A DNA stretch of 64,000 bases from Salvator merianae (lineage: Eukaryota; Chordata; Lepidosauria; Squamata; Teiidae). Position numbers and translations under genes: made by a program. Below are positions 1 through 11,860 of this stretch, piece after piece. Below the pieces are notes generated by a model. That model made no database searches. It saw nothing but the letters and a program-made list of their open reading frames with translations, and was not told where the DNA came from. Within the stretch, counting starts at the first letter, position 1, and each line of letters begins with the position of its first letter. Where the stretch lies: positions 29,791,289 through 29,855,288 of the forward strand of contig QVOM02000101.1 in NCBI GenBank assembly GCA_003586115.2, written 5' to 3'.

Positions 1-380
1 TATCAGTCTTGGAGATAGAAGCAGTACCACTGCAATGCAGAACCTAAGGGCCTGCTCAGTCTTAGGTCATTTTCACACTTACCTTACTGGAGTGACTCTA
101 CTACAATGGCCCAAACTCTTCCATTTCTATCCAGGTTGTTACCATCCACATTGTGAAGGCTGGAATGTTATAGTTTTGGACCAGCAGCACCAGCAATAAA
201 TATGGTCCATCCACTGGTTTATTCCTTGTGATCCATCCTTCCGTCAGAAGTTCCATCCACCCCTATCTGTGATTGGGCAATGTGTGTCTCACTCCTATGT
301 TGTGTCCAGTGTGCAAGGGCAGGACCAGGTTGTGCAGCATTTATACCTGCATCGCAGGGTCTGGACCTAGCATCACAGGG
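1..380. other. Intergenic DNA, nothing recognised
   Basis: No coding, RNA or repeat signature was recognised here. The last 8 bases (TCACAGGG, 373-380) would be the left target duplication of the hAT-like copy that follows, but no matching right copy was found. Confidence 0.4.
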
Positions 381-1220
381 TAGGGATGTGCACAAATACA
401 CACACACACACACATTTCACTGGAAAACAAACGTTGCCACTGTTCACATTCAAATGAAATTGCAACATTGAAAACTGTTGTTTTTGGTTTTTTGTCAAAA
501 AGGCGCCACAAATTTTGATTTTCAATGAAAAAGCTTTTGCAGCAGGAGGAGGCTTCTCAAAAGGAAAGTTTGCTCGGAAGCCAAGCAAAGGAGCCTGATC
601 CTTGCCATACCCAAAGAGGCAGTGATGGAAATGCAGCTGCCAGACAAGCCAGACTTGCATGATCCATGAAGGACATGCTGCATCACCTCCCATGGCAGAA
701 GGGAGCCTTGGGATGCATGGTCGCTGCTACACAAAGATCCCCCTCTTAAAGGAGCAACCGGGGTACAGACCCCATTGGAGGCACCAGTGGGCAGAAAAGG
801 CAGCAGTGCAATGGTCCAGGAGGGCAAGGATAGGATGGGCCTCCCAGGAGCAAAGGACTGGCACTGACCAAAGACACATTTGCCCGAACTACCAGCAGAA
901 CAAAAATCACCTTCCCCAATGGTTCTGTATCTGAGGCAAAGGGGCATCGGTGGCAGCATGACTGACAGATGGTCAAACACGAGCATTCCAAGTGGAGAGC
1001 AAAACATCTTTTTTGGCGTTTTTTTTAGAAGTGGGCCCCACCATCGGGATTCAGCTCCCCTGTTCACATAAAACACTAAGGCAGGATGGTCCATCACTAC
1101 CAGGGGTGATAGAAAAAAAAGGCCTTCCAAGATCTCAAAGACTCCACACTCAGCCACATCCTCTTGGATTCTCTTTCTCCAACAGCAGAATCTCACTAGA
1201 CCCTTCTGGAGCAGGCTCCA
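381..1220. mobile_element. Decayed non-autonomous hAT-type element, right end lost
   Basis: It begins with TAGGGATGTGCACAAA, the same kind of end seen at 32302, 36422, 39940 and 53931. Its interior resembles the element at 39940-40697: both share a segment reading as TTTCACTGGAAA near the left end, a segment about fruitless glycine-rich coding-like filler, and the block CTCCCTCTTAAAGG near the middle. A CA microsatellite (about 400-413) lies just inside the left end. The right boundary is a guess because no matching inverted end is visible, so the copy is probably truncated or diverged. The 224-codon ORF on the minus strand across it has no recognisable family and is taken as chance. Confidence 0.5.
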
Positions 1221-2621
1221 GAGCTCACATGTAAGTTACAAACAGTGACTTCAGTGCAGTTGCAGTCGCACAACTCCAACCCCTGGCTTCACAACACCAG
1301 AAGTGGGGTAGAAGTGTCACTCCTGGACCATTCCTGCTGCTGTAGGTAGACTTGTAGACTGCTTTTAACCTGACCACAGCTGAACTGGGATAGGAAGATC
1401 TTAAGACACTTCTGGAACACTTGAACAGATCACATATGCAGAAGAAGCAGTCCACTGTTCTGCTTGTTCCAGTAAACCAGAAAAGTGTGAAAAAGTGTTT
1501 AATTATTAAAGTTCTGAGTTCTTCCATTTCATGGTTCCTTATTTCAGTTTCACCCAGAACAACCTTGATTTATTTTTTCCCTCTCATCCGCATTATCTTT
1601 ATTAAAAAAAAAAAAAAAGTTCTCAGGAACAGGAAATTACTTTATGTATTACAATTCTATCTGGAAATAGATAAAAGAAATAAAATCCCTTGGGCTCTTA
1701 GCAGGTTCTGGAGTACAAATTCCATAGAACACTGGGCTCAAGAAGCAGATTGCTGTCAAGATACTGTGTGCTTTAGAGAACAAGCCGCATACCTGATGAC
1801 AAAGTAAATCAAAGGTCAGAAAAAAAACTGTGCCTGCTAGGCAACTGCTAACTGTGGATGAGCAATTTAAGATTGATGCCCTCTCCTTCTTATGATTTAT
1901 TATTACTACTTTGGACTTTGGCTAAAGGGAAAAAAAAAAGGTAACAGACCCTTTCTAAAATAATATGAAAAGAGGACATTTTTAAAGCATGGGCTGTTAT
2001 TTATGAAAGAGGACATCTGACCACCTTAATTTGAAAAGAGGCACTGAAAAGGCCCTGCAGCATAATTTCGTTCTCACAGTTTTCTCTTTTTTTTTCCTTA
2101 TTTGTAAATTGAATTTAAACAGACCAAGAACAGTTTTGTCACTTGTTTAAACTGACTTCCAGGCCAATTAGCACTTATACTATAAGCGTGCTTCTACAGT
2201 TCTTAGAGAGGTCAAAGGTTTTTGTTTGTTTGTTTGTTTAAAGCAAAAAAAAAAAAAAAAAAGAAGAAGAGAGAGTAGATATATAGGGTAAAGACCAGGT
2301 CTGATAAAAATATTCACCAGGACTCCTTAGGCTTTATTACTGTGTTATATTTTCAAAATGCCAAGCACAATTGTTACTCAAATGGTAAGGCACTTCTCAC
2401 TGAGCTAACTCTAGTGTCTTTGAAGAAAGGTACACTGAAGGAAGCTGGGGCAAGAGAAAAAATCATTGCCTTGTATGTATCATAAAACTCACAGCATCTT
2501 CTTTGAAAATAAGAAGTACAGACATGTAACACTTTGCTTATTCTGAAAATGTTAAAGAGATTCAGAGGATCTTTCCACATTTACCAGGAATCTGGTATAT
2601 TGTGAGGCCTAGACCTCTTCT
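1221..2621. other. Intergenic DNA with A/T tracts
   Basis: Nothing coding was recognised. The stretch holds a poly-A tract near 1605-1618 and a TTTG repeat followed by a poly-A tract at about 2220-2262. Such A-rich tails may mark old retroelement ends, but no body was identified. Confidence 0.35.
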
Positions 2622-2663
2622 GGCCCTCTCTGTTCCACTCTCTGGAGCGGAACAGAAAGGGCC
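2622..2663. repeat. Short hairpin, mini-element end
   Basis: Two 20-base arms starting GGCCCTCTCTGTTCC and, on the other strand, GGCCCTTTCTGTTCC differ at two positions and are separated by two or three bases. The arm resembles the GGCCCTTTCTGCAC end of the mini-elements at 17428 and 46065, so this may be a collapsed relative. Confidence 0.45.
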
Positions 2664-5600
2664 TGTCCCATGCTATACCACTGCATTTGCATTGGGTGGA
2701 TCATGTAGCAAACTAGATGGCACAAAAATGGCTGCCTAGTCTGGTACAGTGGTAGAACATTTAAAAAAAAAAAAATTACCATGTTCTATTTGAATGGAAA
2801 CTGGCCGATGAAAGTTTGTGGAAGTGTACATGCGTCCATTGGCCAGCTTAGCAAGGGAATCCATTTTGGCAAGTTACAAAGGTGTGCCACAGAAATGGAC
2901 CTCCCGGATGCTCCAAGACCAGAAACTTTGGTCATTTGAGAACACAGAGGCTGGCTCTGAAATTCCAATGATCTTCGGGTTGGCACAACTGTTCTAGAAC
3001 ACCCACTGAAATGTGAACAGCTTGTTCTGGGCAGTAGGAGTGGTCCAGCTTGTGGATCCTGGTCTGGTCCTGCTGGACTGAACCAGGAAAGTTTAGTGCG
3101 AAAAGGTCCAGAAGTTCTTGTTAGGTGCTGTTGAGTTAGAGACAACATTGATGAATCCATAGAGACATTCTTACAATTTTCTTGGGAGATACAGATGTGT
3201 TTTGCCATTATATTTTTTGGGAAAGTCATCATCTATCAAACCAGCCATCCTCTGCTTTCCAGACATCTGTTCTATTGCTGAGATATAACCATTCCCAGAA
3301 GTTCAGTGGAATTTCATTGCCACTGCCAAGTGTTGTCATACTGCATGATAACCATTTCTTTAAAAGTCACATAATTGCTTGTACTTGATTAAACATTTTT
3401 TTAAAGCAAGCCATCATCCCCTGTTCCCTATGTTTGTTCAGTTACTTGAAATAGATATAGATACCTTTGAACCATAGAGTAATTCTGTTTTGCTCACAAT
3501 ATCAAGCCCTAAACAGCTGAAGACGTGATTCATTTCATCATGCAAGTCCATGGTTGTGAATCTTGGCAGAGCTCTTGATCTTTAATTTGCTTCATCCTCC
3601 TCTCTGTTCCAGGTAGGGAAGGGAATCCAAAATATCATAAGGATCATTCAAAGGACATAATGGTGTTGGTGCTTCAGTCAGGGTTGTGGTGTGACTGGAT
3701 ATATTCCACTTATCTGTGATATGGGGTTTGATTGAATTTGAGGAAAAATACCGTCTGTTACTGGATACATGGTTCTGTCTGATGCAAAACAAAGATTGAA
3801 GAAAATGCATTCTCCATTTCATTGAATTATCTAAAACTAATTTAGAAACTTATATACTATCTAAGATCTACATTAGAACCAATGTGCTCAATGTCCTATG
3901 TTATTTAGTCATCTCTTAACATCTGCAACTCTGTATACAACTTGTTTTTATTAACTTCTTTTAAAGGAAGCAAAGAGTGATCAATATTGAATATATTGTG
4001 TTCTGCTGGGTCATGGTTCCAAGTTTTTACAGAGGAGGTTCTGTAAGAAGTTTTACAGTTCTTGTGGCAGCAGGCTACTGAAGTGACTGAAGAACTGAAT
4101 GGTTTGTTGAACACACATTTCTGTCAAAAAGAGTTTTAGCATTTATAGAACTCTGAGAAATAATTGGTAGCCTCAGTGTAGCAGAATGTCATGCCAATTG
4201 TAATAATCATCTGCAGGATCTGCAAGGTGCCTTTATGACATCACGAATGAAGCTGTATAAGTATGTTTCTGCATGAACCTTCCCCCTCCCATATGCTGGG
4301 AAGGTGTAGCATCTCCATGAACCCAAATTTGTCCCATCACCATAAGCACTCCTTATAGAACTTGAATGGAAGAGCAGTGGGGGGTGGGAGATTCTCCAAA
4401 TCCAGTTTCCCCACTTATCAAAAGCCCTTCCACTGCCACTAGAGGAGACCTACCTGTCTTCTCAGCAGCATCATCCAACATTGGAGATGGTCATTTCCTT
4501 TGTTCCATGATGCCCCCCTGGCCCTCAAGATTGAAGCCAGAGATTCCATGGCTAGTATCTTGTTGGTTGGGAGCAGCCGGCTTCCCCATCAAGATTGAAG
4601 CTGCAGATTCTCTGGTTCCTATCTTGATGCCTAAGGACAGCTAAGAGTAGTGTGACTCTCTTAATCTGCAGGTGAAAGAACTTCACACACTTTTAGCACC
4701 CTTCCACTTTTCATGAATATCTTGCCAGAATCTAAGTATCTGCCACACATGCTTATACACTGTTCTATTATATATGATTCACATGTAGGAAGGAACAAGA
4801 CCAAAATTATTGGCTACAGATATTGTACCACAGATATCTATATCTTATATATATTGCATTTCATCAATGCAAATAAAATAAAAGCTAAACTGTTGAAAAC
4901 TTGACCCTGCATTATCAACTGATGCATCTGATGAATTAGACTGCTAACTGATGAAAGCTGATACCATAATGAATTTTAAAATGCTTCTACAGGATTCTAT
5001 AAACTTGTGCTATTTATTGGATAATATGGTGCAATATGCATTTCCTGACCTAGATCTCTGTTTGCTGTCTTCTTTTTGCATGTTTCTTAGTTCAGGAAAT
5101 TAATTCAGGTCAGTATTACAACAGGATATTTAATCAGTTTCAGTCTCTCTTCAGTTCCCACTGGCTTGACATGGTTTTGCCTTTCGATAGATTTTTGGGA
5201 CTAAATTGCTGAAATCCAGAATACTTTGCATTCAGATTAAGTGAGTTCTCAGTCCATTTCAGATTATTAGCCCACTTTACTTTGCAAGGCAAATGTGCAA
5301 GTAGACTATTTGGGGAGGGAACCATACCTTTTTGGGTGTGCCTAGGGAAAGCTCCTTATTTCTTCCCGTTCAATAGCAGACTTTGTTGTGGGTGTTCTAC
5401 GCAGTAGGATGAGAATGTTACAATTGGGATGGGAAGAGAGAACAGCACCTGGCATATATTGCCTGGTTTCTGCCGTGTTGTCCTCTTTCTCACTTTCAAA
5501 CTGTTTTTTTGTTTTGTTTTGTTTGTTTTGTTGGTTGGTTTTTGTTTTTTTCCCCTGCTGTTTCAATTCTTTTAACAAAAGAAAAGATGCAGTGAAAGCT

Positions 5601-8126
5601 ATTGTTCATTTCCTTGGGCAGCACCCTGTTCTATATTTTGCTGGGCACCACAGTCCACTCTCAAAATGCACACTTCCTCCTTTCTCTCCCTTCCCTGCAA
5701 GAAGGACAATGTATTTCTGTTTTCCTTTCTCTTCCATCCCTGCAACGACACGTTTCCTCCATTTTCCTTTCATTAAAAGATGACTTATTTTTCCCCCAGA
5801 ACCAACACTGTGCGTCAGCAGCTCTAAGGCAAACAGCACAGTACAGCTTTCTTCAAAAATGTGGGAGGTGGGGGTGCCTACCGCAACAAATAACTCACAT
5901 CACTATCAATTTTGTTATCCATACTACAGAAATACATAGTGGGAGACATGTCACTGTGGATGTCTCAGGGAGAGGTGAGGCAAAGTCTGTTTGCTCACCA
6001 CTATCTTCACTGTCATGATAATGGATTCCTCCCCACATTTCCCCTTTTCACTGATGTCTCCTCACTTGTACGCTACTTTGAAATTGCACAATTGCACAAA
6101 AGTGCAATTACAAAGGAGCATAAATTGATATCTGCCTTTAAGAAGCTTTTTTGTGTGGTATATGTGAAACTGAAGCTGTGCTTGGGAGATACAGGCCGGA
6201 GGGGCAGAAGAAGCAAATAGCAAATGACCAGTAATGCTTCCAAGAGAATCCATGTTCTGATGTGGCAGAAGGAAGAGCAGAGTTTGCCTTTCCCACTCCT
6301 GTGAAGTCAAGATTTGAACATTGGGATTACATCTAATCACTGACTGCACAGGGAGGGGGATTTGGTAGGGGGTGGATACAGAAAGATATGGTTTCCCCAT
6401 GCCTAGTATGGGAAAAATTAGAAGAAAGAATGACCAAGTCTGAATTTAGCCTGTGTTAAAATACAAATGTGGAAATGACCAGAACAGGTACTTAATTCTT
6501 GTTCTCCCTTAATATGGATTAAACCTACGATGTCTGACCATGCCCTAGGATAAGAACTCTCAAAAATATTTTATCTGCATTTTTAAAGAAAGAAAGAAAA
6601 AAACTAATAGGTGGCTTTACAAAGATCATAATGGAAGCTCATATATCATTGCTTAATTTGAACATTTTGAAGATATAATATTTTTGTTAAAAAAATAAAT
6701 CAAAGATTCCAGTTTGATGAGCTGTTGAGGCCAATGTCTCAGTATTTTGCACACTGACTACACCTGAAAACCCATGGGCAGGCTGTTGCACTTTGTTACA
6801 AGACAAACTGCCATCTGCAGCTTTAAATGAAGACAGAAAGGGCATTCAGAAAGAAGAAATCTAAAGGTATTTTACCATAGAACTCTTGAAACATAAAAGT
6901 AGCATCAGATTTAGTTTGTCTTGGGCATGATTTTCAACTGCTTTTCATCATTAAACTTGGACTTTGTGGCCAGCTCTTTAACTTGTTGTGATGCCAGCTA
7001 GTATCATAACAGTATCACAATGTCATGGCAAGTGACCGTCTACATCTGGCTTTCAGCAACCTTCATATCACTATGAATGAAACCAAAGTTTCATTTCCTA
7101 GTAGTCTTTATGTCTGATGCCCACATGCATGCTCATGGCATGTGTGGACAGGTGATTGCCATGATGGTTTGATACCAGAAGGTTACCCCTGCTCCATATT
7201 ACTTTCAAACTTTGTTGGAAAGTTTTGCTAAAGTGAGTGAAACAACAAATTATCAAAATACCAAAAAGAATTAAGTATTACTTTTTATTCAGTCCTATAA
7301 TTGTGTCTTGTCAATTCAGCAGTACTAGGGGTTTTGACTGAATTGATTTTTTGCAACAATAACTTCAGGTGAATAAGGGTTATCTTTTTATGCCTGCTAT
7401 AAACAAGTCTTTGCAGCACAATACTACATGGGGAACATAATGAAAAGAATTGCCTGAACATTTGGGCAGAAGTCATGTCCATAGAGACATTCTGACTAAC
7501 CATTTGGATCACGTTTTGCCATTATCCCTACACACAAAAAAAGCAAACGAATATATTTTTTCTTGCTAATTCTTTTCTGTAAATCCAATATTAAAGCTGA
7601 AGAGTTGGGAACTACTGAAGCAGCTTATGCATATGTTACATTAAAAAAGTCTTAGCCTGTGGCTATAGCTGAACTTTACAAGAGTTCTCAGAAGTCATCT
7701 GAAGGCCACAGATTATGTTTCTAATGTAATTGAAAGTATATCAGATAACTGAATATGGCATAAAGAGATCTGATCCACATAATTAAGAGAAGTATTGCCT
7801 CAATAACATTGAAATTCACAAGCACAGAGTTCACTGTGAAGGGAGAGAGAGTAGAAAGGAGTGTTCGAGAAGATATATAGAACTTTTTTTTTTACAGTTC
7901 ATTATTTATGTCATATCATCAAACTGCCTCAAAAGTATAATTAAAATAATCGCTGTGTTAAAATTGTGATAAAATTGTAAGAACACATAAAATGCCTTCA
8001 TCCAACACAGCTACATTTGTCTAAATGTGCCAAAATCAAACAGATCTAATATGAAGAGTCAACACCACTTGTCAACTATTTAGGCTTTTGCTTCAGCAGG
8101 GATCCCACTGTTAACTTCTGGTCACC
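2664..8126. other. Intergenic DNA, nothing firmly recognised
   Basis: About 5.4 kb without a supported gene. Part of 2860-3150 looks like worn non-autonomous DNA transposon (phrases such as CCATTTTGGC and GTGCGAAAAGG occur). A short imperfect duplication around TCAAGATTGAAGC lies at about 4528-4630. Open frames up to 148 codons occur on both strands but show no family features and are at lengths expected by chance. Confidence 0.35.
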
Positions 8127-8420
8127 ATGAATCATGAGCTTCTTACTGTTTGCCTTACTCTTGCTGCCATTTCCAGTGCCACTTCTGGATGCTTGGCCAA
8201 AAAGGGGAAAGGCACAGTATATTGGACTATGGAGACAGGATGTCTGCACACTCTCTGTAGATCAGCATCTTTTCTTTTTTTATACATGAAGCAAACTCCC
8301 AGAATGTTACTTCAATGCAGTGCTGAAGGAGTCCCACCAGATACACAGGAATGCAGCAATATCCTGGCCTGTGACAAAAAGTGTGGAATATCCTGCCCTC
8401 CCAATGCATCGGAATTTTAG
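8127..8420 (+). CDS. Doubtful 97-codon ORF, signal-peptide-like start and cysteine-rich
   Basis: I do not recognise this protein. What can be seen: a real ATG in a good initiation context (CACCATGA), a hydrophobic stretch at residues 5-18 followed by small residues, as in a secretion signal, then eight cysteines, the last four clustered near the end as C-x6-C-x3-C-x3-C followed by two prolines. That end loosely recalls small secreted disulphide-rich domains such as WAP-type cores, but the spacing does not fit and key segments would be missing. There is no visible promoter, no splice structure, and the length is within what chance gives in a window this size. Most likely it is not a gene; it is listed only because signal, context and cysteine clustering coincide. 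Confidence 0.12.
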   Translation: MNHELLTVCLTLAAISSATSGCLAKKGKGTVYWTMETGCLHTLCRSASFLFLYMKQTPRMLLQCSAEGVPPDTQECSNILACDKKCGISCPPNASEF

Positions 8421-8458
8421 AATGATAGGTCCCATGTCTGAAGATACTCTCCCCTTCT

Positions 8459-8560
8459 GGGTGTCTGGCTGTCTGGCTGTCTGGCTGATTAGATAGACAG
8501 ATAGATAGAGGTAGATAGATAGGCAGATGAGAGAGAAAGAGATAAGTAGAGAGATAGATA
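8459..8560. repeat. Compound simple repeat (CTGG/CTGT, GATA)
   Basis: Three to four CTGTCTGG units run into degenerate GATA/GACA units up to about 8560. Confidence 0.8.
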
Positions 8561-9688
8561 TTTTCCTGTCTAAAGTGACTGCTTGAGCAGATCTAACATG
8601 TCTGCCACCTGCTTTTGCACTAACTGGCAACCAGTGAAGCTGCTTGAGCAGACGTCTGAGCATGGACAATGAGGGTAAATGACACTTAGAATGAAGCAGA
8701 AAAGTGGAAGGGGGGGAGTCTTGGAAAACTGGCACATGGCTTTTGGCATGGTACCACTAAAAACAGTTGGTCATAACACAGTCCAGTGGCATAGACTCTA
8801 TGGTGAATGCTCATGAAATCAGTTTGCATGCATATTCACATCATATTTAATAGTGGAAAAAATTTCTGCAGCACAAAAAAAATACAACTTTGTACATAAA
8901 ATATTCCTATAATGATGATGATGATTTAATTAATTTCTCTGCAATTAAAACTAAAATTCCTTTATGCCCTAGACATCAGTATAGGAGAAAAGATGAATGA
9001 GGCTAAATTGGCCTCTTTTCGTTTGGCCTTGGTGTTTACCCATTCTGTGCTATAAATATTTGTATAACACTATTACCCTTTCGAATATAAGATTATTTTT
9101 GAGGGTATTGTGGCAGAGGTGTAGTACAGAGCTTTTTTTTTTTTTTTTCCCTGCCCTTAATCATGAATAAAGTGTTCTATTACCATGATTCAGTTTAGGT
9201 ACCTGCCACAAAGAAACCAGTGACTCTAGGGAGGGGGATGGTGCACTGATTTTACAGCCCTTTGTATTGCTTCCATTTCTTTGCAAGAGGCCATTTTCAA
9301 AACCTTGAAATACGTGATACAACTTTCTGGTGTTAAGGCAGACTTTCATGTTCAAGGTGGCTTGGCTTAGTACCAGTGCAATGGAAGCTTTTTGCAGGAA
9401 TCCATTTCCATGAGCATACAGAGACAGATTTTAGCATCAGTCTTTTCAATACAGGCCATGGCTTTCATCCAACACAAGTAAAGGTCAAGCAGAATTACAA
9501 TGAAAAAAAAAGGTTGCTGGGGTGTGGGAAGAAGATGCTGAACCATCAATTGAGATAGAATAAATAAAATAAGAGAACAGAGAAATGGATTTCTTCAGTA
9601 TCTGCACAATAGGATGAAGGTTCCTTCAAAGACTAGCAGGCAGGACACTGGCAGCATTTGCACTGTCCCTAGAGACTAACGTAGATGC
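8561..9688. other. Intergenic DNA, nothing recognised
   Basis: About 1.1 kb with a poly-T tract at about 9132-9149. The short segment around 8600-8650 (TTTTGCACTAACTGGC) may be a scrap of the L2/CR1-like LINE seen at 49827-50255, too short to assign. Confidence 0.35.
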
Positions 9689-9869
9689 CAATGGCAAACA
9701 CACCCACATGCACATAACATCAATGGCTCTCCTACTGTGTGATACAAAAATGGCACCAGGGAGTACATCAACAGAAGACAATGGCAAACACACCCACATG
9801 CACATAACATCAAAGGCTCTCCCACTGTGTGATACAAAAATGGCACCAGGGAGTACATCAACAGAAGAC
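9689..9869. repeat. 90-bp tandem duplication, two copies
   Basis: Two direct copies with a 90-base period, starting CAATGGCAAACACACCC, differ at only about two or three bases. Because 90 is a multiple of three the open frames pass through, but no protein family is suggested. It looks like a recent local duplication. Confidence 0.85.
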
Positions 9870-10420
9870 TGCTTTAAAGCATTCTTCCAAGTGTTCCCAA
9901 CAGAGGATACTTCTGGAAATGGGCCACAGGGTGGGAGAGATCAAAACCTCCAGCCTGTAGCTTCTGAGGTGACATAACTTTTATTCCCAGCCTTCAGAGG
10001 TAGGTTGCCTGCATATCATCCATTATTGCCCTGCAAAAATTATACACACAAAAGAGTTCCATCCCCTGTTTACACTTGCATACACCCCTGGTTTACTTCC
10101 TGCATGCCTCCATGTACTGCAAAATCACATTATGCAAGTCATTGCCATAATTCGCTACATCTAGACAGTCCCAGGGCCCCCCGCCAGATGTGTCCTTAAA
10201 CTGGTCAGTCTGCACATCGATCAGCTCTGGAAGGAACAACTTCACAGATAATTTGCTGGCTGCAAAATCTAGAAGTGGGTAATCTTTCGCAGCCCGGAAA
10301 AAATGTCACTCAGCTCCAGAATGGGCCTCGGGCTTCTCTTCCCATTGCTGACTGTCTGCATGGTAATGAAGACACAGCATGGACCATCAGGAAAATCACT
10401 TCTTCAGCAGACTGGTGGGT
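9870..10420. other. Intergenic DNA, nothing recognised
   Basis: No gene or repeat family was recognised. Open frames here are short. Confidence 0.35.
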
Positions 10421-10626
10421 TTGCTTCTGCGGTTTACGAGGCCTTCTAGAATGGAGGACCATGGTCTTCGTAGTGGATCAAGTGTGATTCAATTATGATT
10501 GGACATGCTCACCTACATATCCAGTTATGTGTGGGCAAATATAGCCAATCTCAGTTAAGCAACTCTTAGCTGCTGGGAGGACCATGGTCCTCCATTCTGG
10601 AAGGGTTAGTAGGCCACAAAAGCAGC
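10421..10626. mobile_element. Foldback mini-element with about 45-bp inverted arms
   Basis: The left arm (10421-10466) and right arm (10580-10626) are inverted copies of about 45 bases, each containing AGAATGGAGGACCATGGTC, around a 110-base centre. It abuts the left side of the GC-rich element that starts at 10631. That element lacks its own outer end, so this foldback may have replaced or landed in it. No coding capacity. Confidence 0.6.
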
Positions 10627-10630
10627 CCAG

Positions 10631-11285
10631 TCTAGCGTGGAACAGAGCCCAAGCTGGATAATGGTGTTCGCCAGTGCGAATGCTATTATCCAGCCTGATG
10701 CTCGCCACACATTGGCCAGCAAGCGTCAGGCTGCTGCCATAGCAACTGGGAGGCCCACGAGGTGATGATATCATCACGGTGCACCACGCGGGCCTCCCGG
10801 TCCCCTTGGCAGCAGCTTGACATTCTGTAGGCTGCCGCGGCGGTGACCACCATTCACGCCCGCAATCGGGCACCAGAACGCCGGACAGGGCGCAGCGCCA
10901 CCTCGTCCAGCATCCCTGGCTCGATTGCGGCAGCGTGGGGTCCATTGGAGCCTTGTACGGGCCCATTCAGGCCCGTGCGAAGCGCCGGACCCCATTGCCC
11001 ATCATGCATTGTGTGATCACATGATCACGCAATGCATGATGGGCGGGCTGATTGCCCAGAAGATGGCCGCCGCCAGGTAAGTGCGGATGAATGTTTACCG
11101 GAACTGAACCCAATCGCAGTGGTGGGGATGCGGACTGCAAACTTCCTCACCACCGCTGGTTGGGTTCCGGTAAGCATTGGGTGAGGGTGGGGAACTTTCG
11201 GGTGAGCCTGGGCCGGATGCAAGTGCGGATCCTCCGTACTAGCGTCCGTCCCGAAGCTCACCTTTCCCCAAGTGCGAACAGGCCC
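10631..11285 (+). mobile_element. GC-rich non-autonomous DNA transposon, copy 1 (left end missing)
   Basis: It shares its left and central parts with the copies at 12706-13403 and 30749-31458. The right end GTGCGAACAGGCCC is the exact reverse complement of the left end GGGCCTGTTCGCAC of copy 3. The outer left end and first palindrome arm are missing. A near-perfect palindrome lies at about 10996-11044. An ATG at 11063 in the setting AAGATGGCCGCCGCC is followed after five codons by a strong splice donor CAG/GTAAGT (GT at 11077). The part after that donor is unrelated to the same part of copies 2 and 3, so this is a different subfamily. Confidence 0.75.
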
Positions 11286-11764
11286 GACTACCAAATAACT
11301 GCATGGTTGCTAGCAATGGCCCAGCCTGGACCACTTGGAAGACAGAGTGTGAAAAGGTAAGGGGGGCACAGATGCAATAGAAGGAATTGAACCATAATTG
11401 ATCAAACTTAGAACCAACCCCCTCTGTTCATGTATGAAATCAAATCCAGAGGATTAAATTCTAAACCATTAATTAGGTCAGTTCTAATCAAATCTTGGTT
11501 CTAGTTGAACCAGTTTGCATATCTCTATACCTAAACCAGGAATTATTAAAATAATCCCCCCTAAATATTGGTAAAGCAGAACTCCCTTAGTTATCATGGT
11601 CAATAGGCAAGGAATGAAGCCAGTTGTAAAATCTACACAACCAGTCCAACATTTAGACAGAATGTTGAGTAACATATTAAAAAAAAAAAAAAAAAAATCA
11701 TCAAAGCATATAAATAATTGTCAAGGCCTTGACATTTTTAAACCCCAGTTAAGGGAATAACAGT
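11286..11764. other. Intergenic DNA, nothing recognised
   Basis: Nothing recognised apart from a poly-A tract at about 11680-11697. Confidence 0.35.
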
Positions 11765-11860
11765 GTAAAGATTCTTGTTTGTTTTAAAAAAAATCCACGG
11801 AGGTAAACTGGNGGTAAAGATTCTTGTTTGTTTTAAAAAAAATCCACGGAGGTAAACTGG
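11765..11860. other. Assembly join: 47-bp direct repeat around a single N
   Basis: The 47 bases at 11765-11811 are repeated exactly at 11814-11860, with an N at 11812 between them. The same pattern, on a larger scale, surrounds the N at 55900. This is what an unresolved overlap between two contigs looks like, so the duplication is probably not biological. Confidence 0.85.

Noticed and set aside
522..1196. 224-codon minus-strand ORF
   Set aside because: It lies over a decayed non-autonomous hAT copy whose relative at 39940-40697 does not keep the same frame open.
8590..8650. Possible scrap of LINE A
   Set aside because: Only about 30 bases resemble the LINE, too short to separate from chance.
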